From assembly GCF_958350005.1 (NCBI RefSeq), contig NZ_CATWFF010000066.1, positions 1-10,732 of the forward strand: a stretch of DNA of 10,732 bases, given 5' to 3'. Within the stretch, counting starts at the first letter, position 1. Each line of letters begins with the position of its first letter. The notes under the pieces were generated by a model, which had not been told where the DNA came from, made no database searches, and saw only the letters and a list, made by a program, of their open reading frames with translations. The DNA comes from an uncultured Megasphaera sp. GTDB lineage: Bacteria > Bacillota > Negativicutes > Veillonellales > Megasphaeraceae. Below, piece after piece: positions 1-4,946 of the stretch. A program made the translations under genes and the position numbers.

Positions 1-31
1 CCAATATACAAATACTAAGCAGGAGCATCAT
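1..31 (-). CDS. possible start of a further gene, cut by the window edge
   Basis: Two adjacent ATG codons at 31-29 and 28-26 open a frame that stays open to the left edge and encodes a hydrophobic start, MMLLLSICIL. A weak purine stretch (GAGG) lies about ten bases upstream. Only ten codons are visible, so no function can be assigned. The same frame is also open upstream of a TGA at 46-44, which makes it uncertain whether this is a new gene or part of a broken one. A hydrophobic N terminus would fit a signal peptide or membrane anchor. Confidence 0.22.
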   Translation of the reverse strand, partial: MMLLLSICIL

Positions 32-129
32 GCCGGACAGGCCTCAGGAATTCACAAGCTGCCGTGCCAGCTGCCGCATTGAAAAGGAACCGCAATACTT
101 GACAAAGATTCCCAAATCAGCTCCTCTTT
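32..129. other. downstream flank of the aldolase gene, no confident gene
   Basis: On the minus strand an AGAGGAG motif (plus positions 121-127) follows the aldolase stop directly and could be a ribosome binding site. A TTG codon lies 5 nt behind it at 115-113 and opens 23 codons that end at TGA 46-44. I see no T-tract terminator hairpin here, so the operon may continue leftward. A repeated GGCAGCT heptamer occurs around 56-76 but has no clear role. Confidence 0.3.
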
Positions 130-762
130 TTATTCTTCCCCCAGAAGATTCAGTATTTCCTGTTTTCGGCTTAGTTCTGCCAGGGCATGGGCATTTACAG
201 AGAAAGCCAGGGATGCGCGGTAGATTTTGGCAACAGCTTCCAGCGTTTCCAGGCGGTATAAGGCTTCATGCAGATCCTTACCCAGGGCAAGGGCTCCGTG
301 ACGTTCCATGAGAAGGACATTCGCCTTCTTCGCGTATTCGGCACAGGCCCTGGCCAGTTCCATACTGCCCGGCGCTTCATAGGGCACAACGGGGACGGTA
401 TCGCCTAACACCATGGCCCCTTCCGTTACAATTCGGCTGGGAAAGGGCAGTCCTGCTACCGTAACGGCTGTCGCTACAATCGGGTGGGCATGCATAATAG
501 CCTGCACATCAGGACGGGCTTTGTAAATCTCCAGATGCATGTTCGTTTCTGACGAAGGTTTGCGGGACCCTTTTACCACATTTCCCTCTGCATCGAGGAC
601 CAGCAGCTGCGAAGGCTTCAGTTCTCCCTTCGGCATTCCTGACGGCGTAATGACGATCGTTCCGTCGGGACGGCGAAAGCTGATATTGCCGTCACAGGCG
701 ACGACCAGATTGGCGTCTTTCATATGACGGCCAACGGTACACAGTGTTTTTTTTGTATCCAT
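130..762 (-). CDS. class II aldolase/adducin family protein (sugar-phosphate aldolase-like)
   Basis: This 210-residue protein matches the zinc-dependent class II aldolase/adducin fold, whose members (FucA, AraD, MtnB) cleave, epimerise or dehydrate phosphorylated sugars in the cytoplasm. The family signs are a phosphate-loop GNIS near residues 25-28, a TPSGMPKG segment near 39-46, the acidic residue E72 in SSETNMH, the zinc pair H91 and H93 in MHAHP, and a third His, H155, in ERHGALALG. The ATG at 762 is preferred because AAGGAG lies 8 nt upstream; an earlier in-frame GTG at 771 overlaps that motif and is unlikely to be used. The gene follows the DUF4911 gene by 34 nt in the same direction and is probably cotranscribed. 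The exact substrate cannot be read from the sequence; L-fuculose-phosphate aldolase-like is the safest description. Confidence 0.88.
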   Translation of the reverse strand: MDTKKTLCTVGRHMKDANLVVACDGNISFRRPDGTIVITPSGMPKGELKPSQLLVLDAEGNVVKGSRKPSSETNMHLEIYKARPDVQAIMHAHPIVATAVTVAGLPFPSRIVTEGAMVLGDTVPVVPYEAPGSMELARACAEYAKKANVLLMERHGALALGKDLHEALYRLETLEAVAKIYRASLAFSVNAHALAELSRKQEILNLLGEE

Positions 763-796
763 TCTATTCACTCCTTTTTATAACGCAGTAAAGAGT

Positions 797-1057
797 TTAT
801 GTTGATTGCGTTCTCTGCTCTTCCCCGGAAATACGGCAGGCCTCTCCATAGGACAGTACTGCCGCCGGAAACGGCATTGACTGGATGATTTCCCGGGCCA
901 GTTTCGCCGTGTCTTCCGTCGTGCGGATAAAGCCAATGCCCTTTTTTCCATCCAGCGCAGTCACAACGCCGACATACTCACAGCCTTCAAAAATCCTGGT
1001 GACGAAGGTCATTTCTTTCGGCGGAATCTGGAAATATACCCACGTCGGATCAAGCAT
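797..1057 (-). CDS. DUF4911 domain protein
   Basis: This small protein of 86 residues has no signal peptide or membrane segment and is expected in the cytoplasm. The core, from about residue 7 to 62, has the pattern I associate with DUF4911: an early strand (WVYFQIPP), a central EGCEYVGVVTALD segment, a KKGIGFIRT strand and a terminal helix (TAKLAREIIQSMP). The biochemical role of the family is unknown to me. The ATG overlaps the end of the U32 gene by 8 nt, and GGGAG inside that gene lies about 10 nt upstream, so the two are probably translationally coupled. That linkage suggests a job next to the U32 protein, possibly in tRNA modification, but this is inference only. The C-terminal stretch after residue 70 is polar and probably disordered. 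Confidence 0.75.
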   Translation of the reverse strand: MLDPTWVYFQIPPKEMTFVTRIFEGCEYVGVVTALDGKKGIGFIRTTEDTAKLAREIIQSMPFPAAVLSYGEACRISGEEQRTQST

Positions 1058-2282
1058 GATGCTGTATCTCCCGGCGCATCATGGAAAAGGGTTCCAGCCG
1101 TTCCGGCACGGCAATGCCTACCAGCTGCTGGGCATGACGGGCTGCATCCAGACTGTTTCCGTCTTCGTCGATAAGAGAAGAAAGTGCCAGGCGCACCAGA
1201 TGGCCTTTAGGCTGCAGAAATTCTACAGTCTGGCCCAGCTTAAAATGATTTCGCTGTTCAATCCAGGCAATTCCTTTTTCAGCATCGTAAGAACGGACAA
1301 TGCCAATGAATTCATGGGTCTGGGTATTGCTGGAATGGCTGTATACCTGGTCGGCCTCGGTCGGACGGGATACGGAAAATCCTCTGGTATAGGGGCGATG
1401 GGAAATCTTTTCCAGTTCTTCCACCCATTCCGGAAGGACCGTAAAGTGAGCCGGATCGGCTTCATAGGCATCCATGGCCTGACGGTATACTTTGACCACA
1501 GTGGCAACGTAATGGGCACTCTTCATGCGTCCTTCAATTTTCAGACTGGAAAGGCCGGCTTCATACAGATCCGGCAAATACGGCAGAAGACAGAGGTCTT
1601 TCGAGTTGAAAATATACGTCCCCCGTTCATCTTCGACGACTGGGAAATACTGACCTGGCCGCTTTTCTTCTACGACGTTGTATTTAAACCGACAGCATTG
1701 TACACATTGCCCCCGGTTGGAATCCCGATTTTCCGTAAAATAGTTGCTCAGCAGACAGCGGCCGGAATAGGAAATGCACATGGCGCCATGGACGAAGCCT
1801 TCCAGCTCAATGGGAACGTGGTCATGAATATAGCGAATGTCCTTCAAGCTGACTTCCCGGGCCATGACGACGCGGGAAGCTCCGTTATCCTTCCAGAATT
1901 TGGCCGTAGCCCAGTTGGTGACATTGGCCTGCGTGGAAATATGGATGGGCAGGTTGGGAGCGACCTCGCGGGCAATGCTGAAAATCCCCGGATCGGCAAT
2001 CAAAACGGCATCGGCGTGGATATCCTGCAAATACGTGAGATAGTCAGGAAGCGAGACCAGATCGCCATTGTGGGGGAAAATATTCACAGTTACATAGACT
2101 TTTTTGCCTCGTTCATGGGCATAAGTGACGGCTTCTTTCAGCTCTTCCCGCGAGAAATTATCACTAAATGCCCGCAGGCCAAAGGATTTGCCGCCTAAAT
2201 ATACGGCGTCAGCACCGTATAACAGGGCCAGTTTTAATTTGTCCATATTGCCGGCCGGAGCCAGCAGTTCCATTTTCTGCAA
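1050..2282 (-). CDS. trhP: U32 family protein, TrhP-type tRNA 5-hydroxyuridine synthesis protein
   Basis: This 410-residue protein belongs to the U32 'peptidase' family, whose TrhP members are needed for prephenate-dependent formation of 5-hydroxyuridine at tRNA position 34. The N terminus ELLAPAGNMDKLKLAL and the GADAVYLGG segment are typical. The U32 signature spans residues 161-179, from EGFVHGAMC to GRCLLS. Cysteines C169, C176, C193 (with C196 and C197 nearby) and C231 are placed as expected for the iron-sulfur cluster seen in related proteins. A separate C-terminal beta domain covers about residues 320-395. The start is a TTG at 2282, with AAAGGA about 9 nt upstream; the next ATG at 2273 would be too far from it. 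The gene lies 6 nt after the methyltransferase that would methylate its product, like the Bacillus yrrM-yrrN-yrrO cluster, but here only one long U32 copy is present. Older annotations may call it a collagenase-like protease. Confidence 0.88.
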   Translation of the reverse strand: MQKMELLAPAGNMDKLKLALLYGADAVYLGGKSFGLRAFSDNFSREELKEAVTYAHERGKKVYVTVNIFPHNGDLVSLPDYLTYLQDIHADAVLIADPGIFSIAREVAPNLPIHISTQANVTNWATAKFWKDNGASRVVMAREVSLKDIRYIHDHVPIELEGFVHGAMCISYSGRCLLSNYFTENRDSNRGQCVQCCRFKYNVVEEKRPGQYFPVVEDERGTYIFNSKDLCLLPYLPDLYEAGLSSLKIEGRMKSAHYVATVVKVYRQAMDAYEADPAHFTVLPEWVEELEKISHRPYTRGFSVSRPTEADQVYSHSSNTQTHEFIGIVRSYDAEKGIAWIEQRNHFKLGQTVEFLQPKGHLVRLALSSLIDEDGNSLDAARHAQQLVGIAVPERLEPFSMMRREIQHHA

Positions 2283-2288
2283 TGTCTT

Positions 2289-2888
2289 CTATCCTTTCCA
2301 ACGAGAGACGGTCATGCCGTCGCCATTTTCAAAAAATACCGTATCAAAGCGGCGCGTGTCGCCAAGGAGTGTCAAAAATTCATGGAGCCTGCCTACGGCA
2401 GTGCGATGTTTATGCGGAACTGTCCCTTCAATGTAGAGCATATCATGATAGCGAATGTTATCGGCTGCAATGACTGCCTGCGGAGCTAACTGGGGCAGCA
2501 GCTTCTTCAGCTGCCGGGAATACTGCCCTTTCGGCCCGTCGAGAAAGACGAAATCCCACGGACCTGACAGGGTATCCAGCAAGGCCGTCCCATCGCCCTG
2601 CAGCTGCCGAATCATGGAACGGAAAGGAGTCATGCCGATAAAACGGCGGGCTGCTGCCACCCTGTCAGGATCGAGTTCAATCGTCGTAATCTGACTGTCC
2701 GCATCCAGGCAGGAAGCCATTTGCAGCGTCGAATAGCCAATGGCCGTCCCGATTTCCAGAACCCGTTCAGGCCGGGCAGACTGAATCAATCCGCGAAACA
2801 GGGGCAATTCTGCATCCCGCAGAATGGGAACAGCATATGCATCGGCGTAGGCTTTCATCATCTGCCACACTTCGTTCATGTCCGTCAT
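2289..2888 (-). CDS. trmR: SAM-dependent O-methyltransferase, TrmR-type tRNA 5-hydroxyuridine methyltransferase
   Basis: This is a 199-residue class I methyltransferase of the catechol-O-methyltransferase-like (Methyltransf_3) group. The SAM-binding motif LEIGTAIGYS lies at about residues 44-53, the acidic ribose contact is E71 in TIELDPDR, and FVFLDGPKGQYS (D117) and AADN (D143, N144) provide the metal-binding residues. Bacillus YrrM (TrmR) of the same family methylates 5-hydroxyuridine to 5-methoxyuridine at the wobble base. Position supports the same role: it sits between mltG and the U32 gene, as in Bacillus. The ATG overlaps the mltG stop as ATGA, with AGAGGA about 9 nt upstream, so translation is coupled. 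A second Met three codons in (2879) is possible but less well placed. A general caffeoyl-CoA-type methyltransferase label would be less specific. Confidence 0.87.
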   Translation of the reverse strand: MTDMNEVWQMMKAYADAYAVPILRDAELPLFRGLIQSARPERVLEIGTAIGYSTLQMASCLDADSQITTIELDPDRVAAARRFIGMTPFRSMIRQLQGDGTALLDTLSGPWDFVFLDGPKGQYSRQLKKLLPQLAPQAVIAADNIRYHDMLYIEGTVPHKHRTAVGRLHEFLTLLGDTRRFDTVFFENGDGMTVSRWKG

Positions 2889-3970
2889 GGCATGTGTTCC
2901 TCTACGTTTTTCATATGATCTTCATAGGTAACGGCAAAATAATTATGGCCATCTCCATCGGCGACAAAGTACAGATACGACGTTTCCGGCGCCTCTAATA
3001 CGGCATTCATGCATTCCATGCCGGGATTGCCGATAGCACCAGGAGGCAGTCCTTCATACATATAAGTGTTATACGGCGAATCATACTGCGTTTCCGCAAT
3101 GCTGTATGCCGCTTTATGAGACCCCATGGCATAGGAAATGCTGGCATCAGACTGCAGTTTCATATGCTGCTGCAGGCGGTTGAGAAAGACCGATGCAATG
3201 AGGGGCCGGTCCTGTTCATATTTGGCTTCTTTTTCCACCAGCGAAGCCAAGGTGACGAACTGGTAAATAGACAAATTTCTGGCAGCAATTTGCGAGCGCA
3301 TGTCAGCTGTTACATGATCGTCAAAATTCTTCAGCATCATCTGGACAATATCATCGGCTGTGGCATCGGCAGCAACGAAATAGGTGTCAGGAAACAAAAA
3401 TCCTTCTGTAGGAAAGGTTACTGCCCGATTTCCCTTCATGTACGGATACAGATGGGCGTCAGACCGGGCCGCCGTGAGAAACTCTTCTTCCGGGATGGTT
3501 CCCAGCTGGGCCACGGCTTTGGCAATCTGCCAGACCGTATACCCTTCGGGAATGACCAGCCGCGCCGCTTCCGATTTGCCGCTGGCCAGTTTGTCCAGTA
3601 TGTCCCTGGTGCTCATAGACGTGCTGATCAGGTATTCCCCTTCTTTGAGCTGACCAGCCTTTCCAGAGGCAGTAGCGGCCAGGCGAAACCACAGGGTACT
3701 GGAAATATACCCCTGCTGATACAGTGCGTCTGCCGTATCCGTCGCAGACATGGCGCTGCGGATATGGACAAATCCGCTCCGCGCAGGCAGAAGCGGATTG
3801 GTTCCTATATAGCCGAATACGACGGCAGCAAACACAAAAAGCACGCAAATAACAGCTCCTGCCGCCCATTGTTTCCAATGTCGGCAACAAGCTGTTGGTC
3901 TGCGTGTCTGTTCTTCTTTTTTCTCTGGTGACGGTGTAGTATTTGTATTCATGAACCTATTATACTCCAT
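2885..3970 (-). CDS. mltG: endolytic peptidoglycan transglycosylase MltG
   Basis: MltG cuts nascent glycan strands in the membrane-bound cell wall machinery and is thought to set their length. The protein has a short cytoplasmic N terminus (about 1-34), one membrane segment (about 35-55) and an extracytoplasmic YceG/MltG domain. The VIPEGYTVWQIA stretch at 139-150 is the LysM-like subdomain. The catalytic glutamate is E246 in LASLVEKEA, matching VEKE around E218 of Escherichia coli MltG. The C-terminal signature is SPYNTYMYEGLPPGAIGNPG at 298-316. Numbering assumes the ATG at 3970, which has AGAAGG about 6 nt upstream. An in-frame ATG at 3952 is the alternative and would sit at the predicted transcription start. 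It heads the mltG-trmR-trhP-DUF4911-aldolase operon. Confidence 0.93.
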   Translation of the reverse strand: MEYNRFMNTNTTPSPEKKEEQTRRPTACCRHWKQWAAGAVICVLFVFAAVVFGYIGTNPLLPARSGFVHIRSAMSATDTADALYQQGYISSTLWFRLAATASGKAGQLKEGEYLISTSMSTRDILDKLASGKSEAARLVIPEGYTVWQIAKAVAQLGTIPEEEFLTAARSDAHLYPYMKGNRAVTFPTEGFLFPDTYFVAADATADDIVQMMLKNFDDHVTADMRSQIAARNLSIYQFVTLASLVEKEAKYEQDRPLIASVFLNRLQQHMKLQSDASISYAMGSHKAAYSIAETQYDSPYNTYMYEGLPPGAIGNPGMECMNAVLEAPETSYLYFVADGDGHNYFAVTYEDHMKNVEEHMP

Positions 3971-3987
3971 TGCCGCCTTCTTGCCAA
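3952..3987 (-). promoter_or_regulatory. sigma-70/A-type promoter overlapping the start of mltG
   Basis: On the minus strand TTGGCA (3987-3982) and TATAAT (3964-3959) are separated by exactly 17 nt. The predicted start of transcription falls near 3952. That base is the A of the in-frame ATG at 3952, so transcripts from here would be leaderless or nearly so, while the ATG at 3970 could only be used from a longer message. The hexamers are near consensus but no experimental data support them. Confidence 0.6.
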
Positions 3988-4029
3988 CGGATGAAGCAGG
4001 TCTCAGTTCTGAAAACTGCTGTTTCCGTT
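3986..4029 (-). repeat. imperfect inverted repeat between the exported-protein gene and mltG
   Basis: The outer arms AACGGA/TCCGTT (4029-4024 and 3991-3986) and the inner arms AGCAG/CTGCT (4020-4016 and 3999-3995) are separated by a symmetric 3-by-3 mismatch, giving 11 paired bases around a 16-nt loop. An alternative small stem CAGTT/AACTG overlaps the inner arm. No T-tract follows, so it is a weak terminator candidate at best. It begins inside the downstream TAA (4030-4028) of the exported-protein frame and its far arm touches the mltG -35 hexamer. Confidence 0.4.
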
Positions 4030-4072
4030 AATCATCCCAGTCGTCGTGATCACGCCAGTCATCACGATCTCA
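4028..4072 (-). other. in-phase Asp/Trp-rich extension after a TGA stop
   Basis: Behind the TGA at 4072-4070 the same frame continues for 13 codons, DRDDWRDHDDWDD, and ends at TAA 4030-4028. The residues before the TGA are KHRD. If the TGA were a Trp codon (TGG, one base away) the tail would read HRDWDRDDWRDHDDWDD, a regular acidic and aromatic pattern. This suggests that the stop is a recent nonsense change, a sequencing error, or a codon that is sometimes read through. I see no element that proves recoding. Confidence 0.5.
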
Positions 4073-4432
4073 ATCCCGATGTTTCCGGGGCGGTGCAAAC
4101 AGTTCTTTCAGCGTATCCTGGGAAATGCCTGTCCGTTCCGGCAGGGACTGCATAAACCGTTTCCGGTCCTGTGCCTGTTTTTCATGGAATCGCTTCAGCG
4201 CTTTGTTCAGCTTCAGGGCCTGCTGTTCTGAAATTTTTCCGTCCCGTACCATATCCTGCAGGCGATAGGAATAGTCTCTATAGTGAGCCTGCTCCATGGC
4301 AACAGGTCTTGGCGGACGAATATCAGCGGCCGATACCTGTGCATTGGGGACGGCTGTAATCAGCATGGCTGCTGCACCGGTAAAAGCCAGGGCAATTATT
4401 TTTTTACGTAATGTAGTCGTTACTTGTGTCAT
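4070..4432 (-). CDS. small exported basic protein, Spy/YckD-like, function unknown
   Basis: The 120-residue product starts with a classical signal peptide: basic LRKK at 8-11, a hydrophobic core at about 12-28 and a likely cleavage site near AQVSA at 31-35. The mature part is mostly helical and charged. The segment MVRDGKISEQQALKLNKALK (61-80) resembles the 'GKIT-x-x-QA' helix of small secreted YckD-like proteins and loosely the LTxxQ motif of Spy/CpxP chaperones. I do not recognise a specific family with certainty. The ATG at 4432 has AAGAGGAG about 9 nt upstream. It has its own promoter with response-regulator-like repeats, which fits an envelope or metal stress role. The frame continues in phase past the TGA for 13 Asp/Trp-rich codons, so the intact protein may have been about 134 residues. 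Confidence 0.72.
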   Translation of the reverse strand: MTQVTTTLRKKIIALAFTGAAAMLITAVPNAQVSAADIRPPRPVAMEQAHYRDYSYRLQDMVRDGKISEQQALKLNKALKRFHEKQAQDRKRFMQSLPERTGISQDTLKELFAPPRKHRD

Positions 4433-4456
4433 ATGTCTTCACTCCTCTTCTGTTGA

Positions 4457-4469
4457 TACGTATAGTATA
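4457..4469 (-). promoter_or_regulatory. -10 element and predicted transcription start of the exported-protein gene
   Basis: TATACT at 4469-4464 on the minus strand is a good -10 hexamer, and the start of transcription would be near 4457. At the matching -35 position (4492-4487) the sequence is ACACGA, which is poor. A weak -35 with repeats directly upstream is the usual design of an activator-dependent promoter. Confidence 0.45.
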
Positions 4470-4479
4470 CAAGGGTACT

Positions 4480-4506
4480 GTTACGATCGTGTCACAGCGC
4501 CGTCAC
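4480..4506 (-). promoter_or_regulatory. three 11-bp-spaced direct repeats, likely response-regulator binding site
   Basis: Read on the minus strand, GTGAC (4506-4502), GTGAC (4495-4491) and GTAAC (4484-4480) are spaced exactly 11 bp apart, one helical turn. The first two share the longer TGTGAC. The last copy ends 10 bp before the -10 hexamer and the array covers the poor -35. Tandem half-sites of this spacing are typical of OmpR/PhoB-family regulators, including Pho boxes and CpxR sites. Which regulator binds is unknown; none is encoded in the window. Confidence 0.5.
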
Positions 4507-4546
4507 AATACTCGTACAGTCGAAGAAAGGACATATATAACTGCGC

Positions 4547-4588
4547 AGAGGTCCCGGCAGGACGCGGCTGCATCATGCCGGGACCTCT
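4547..4588 (-). terminator. GC-rich 13-bp hairpin after the HMA gene, possible terminator
   Basis: The arms AGAGGTCCCGGCA and TGCCGGGACCTCT are perfectly complementary over 13 bp around a 16-nt loop. The hairpin starts about 18 nt after the HMA stop codon. A uridine run is missing on the minus strand, where GCGCAGTTATATATG follows, so it may instead be an RNA-stabilising 3' structure or work in another way. Confidence 0.5.
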
Positions 4589-4606
4589 TCCAGGCCTGTA
4601 TCTTTC

Positions 4607-4870
4607 TTATTTCTGGTGATCTGTTATATCCGTTACGGTATATCCGGCATTGACGACGGCTTTGAACAGTACATCCCGGTCTACTGTATCATCGGCCCAT
4701 ACGCGGGCAATTCCCTTGCCCAGGTTCACTGAAACTTTATGAACGCCCTGAATGGCTTTTAAGGCCTTTTCAACATGTTCTGCACAGTTCTGGCAGACCA
4801 TGCCCGTAATATATACATACAGTTCCGTTCCTTCTGCATCATTTCCAAATAATTTGCTGAAAAATCCCAT
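4607..4870 (-). CDS. heavy-metal-associated (HMA) domain protein, CopZ-like
   Basis: This is a single HMA domain of the ferredoxin-like fold that carries soft metals, mostly Cu(I), in the cytoplasm. The metal motif is GMVCQNC, with C26 and C29, followed by the AEHVEKAL helix. The conserved NLGKGIARVWAD strand and the AGYTVTDI end complete the domain (about residues 16-83). The protein is 87 residues, slightly longer than CopZ (about 69), because of an N-terminal MGFFSKLFG extension that looks amphipathic. The ATG at 4870 has GAGAGGAG about 9 nt upstream. It stands alone with its own promoter; no CopA-type ATPase or CsoR/CopY regulator is in the window, so the metal and partner are not shown. 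GMVCQNC differs from the usual GMTCxxC by V25. Confidence 0.88.
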   Translation of the reverse strand: MGFFSKLFGNDAEGTELYVYITGMVCQNCAEHVEKALKAIQGVHKVSVNLGKGIARVWADDTVDRDVLFKAVVNAGYTVTDITDHQK

Positions 4871-4895
4871 TTACAGGCACTCCTCTCTACATATA

Positions 4896-4914
4896 GAATA
4901 TAACTTTCATATTC
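4896..4914. promoter_or_regulatory. palindrome GAATAT-N7-ATATTC over the HMA transcription start
   Basis: A perfect 6-bp inverted repeat with a 7-nt centre covers the predicted start of transcription near 4908 and lies directly after the -10 hexamer. This is where a repressor would act. It matches neither the CopY box (TACANNTGTA) nor the G/C-rich CsoR site that I know. AT-rich palindromes can arise by chance, so this is only a candidate. Confidence 0.3.
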
Positions 4915-4943
4915 ATTATATCGAGTATGTTCGCACCATGCAA
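4915..4943 (-). promoter_or_regulatory. promoter of the HMA gene
   Basis: TTGCAT (4943-4938) and TATAAT (4920-4915) are separated by 17 nt on the minus strand. Transcription should start near 4908, giving a leader of about 37 nt. The -35 begins only 3 nt after the stop codon of the last trkH gene, so there is no room for a terminator between them and readthrough from the trk operon is possible. Confidence 0.65.
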
Positions 4944-4946
4944 GTC

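Noticed and set aside
30..311. Plus-strand frame of 93 codons at the left edge
   Set aside because: Antisense to the aldolase C terminus and without recognisable features.
763..771. GTG start for the aldolase
   Set aside because: The GTG overlaps the AAGGAG motif, leaving no spacing; the ATG at 762 is ideally placed.
782..812. AACGCA/TGCGTT inverted repeat and a weak TATAAA before the aldolase
   Set aside because: The stem is 6 bp with a 19-nt loop, and the -35 match is poor with the start falling inside the ribosome binding site; probably chance.
885..2198. Long plus-strand open frame of 437 codons
   Set aside because: It lies opposite trhP and DUF4911, both with clear family motifs; the plus frame has no recognisable domain and no convincing ribosome binding site.
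3116..3931. Plus-strand open frame of 271 codons
   Set aside because: Fully antisense to mltG, whose catalytic motifs are intact; low-complexity composition typical of an antisense shadow.
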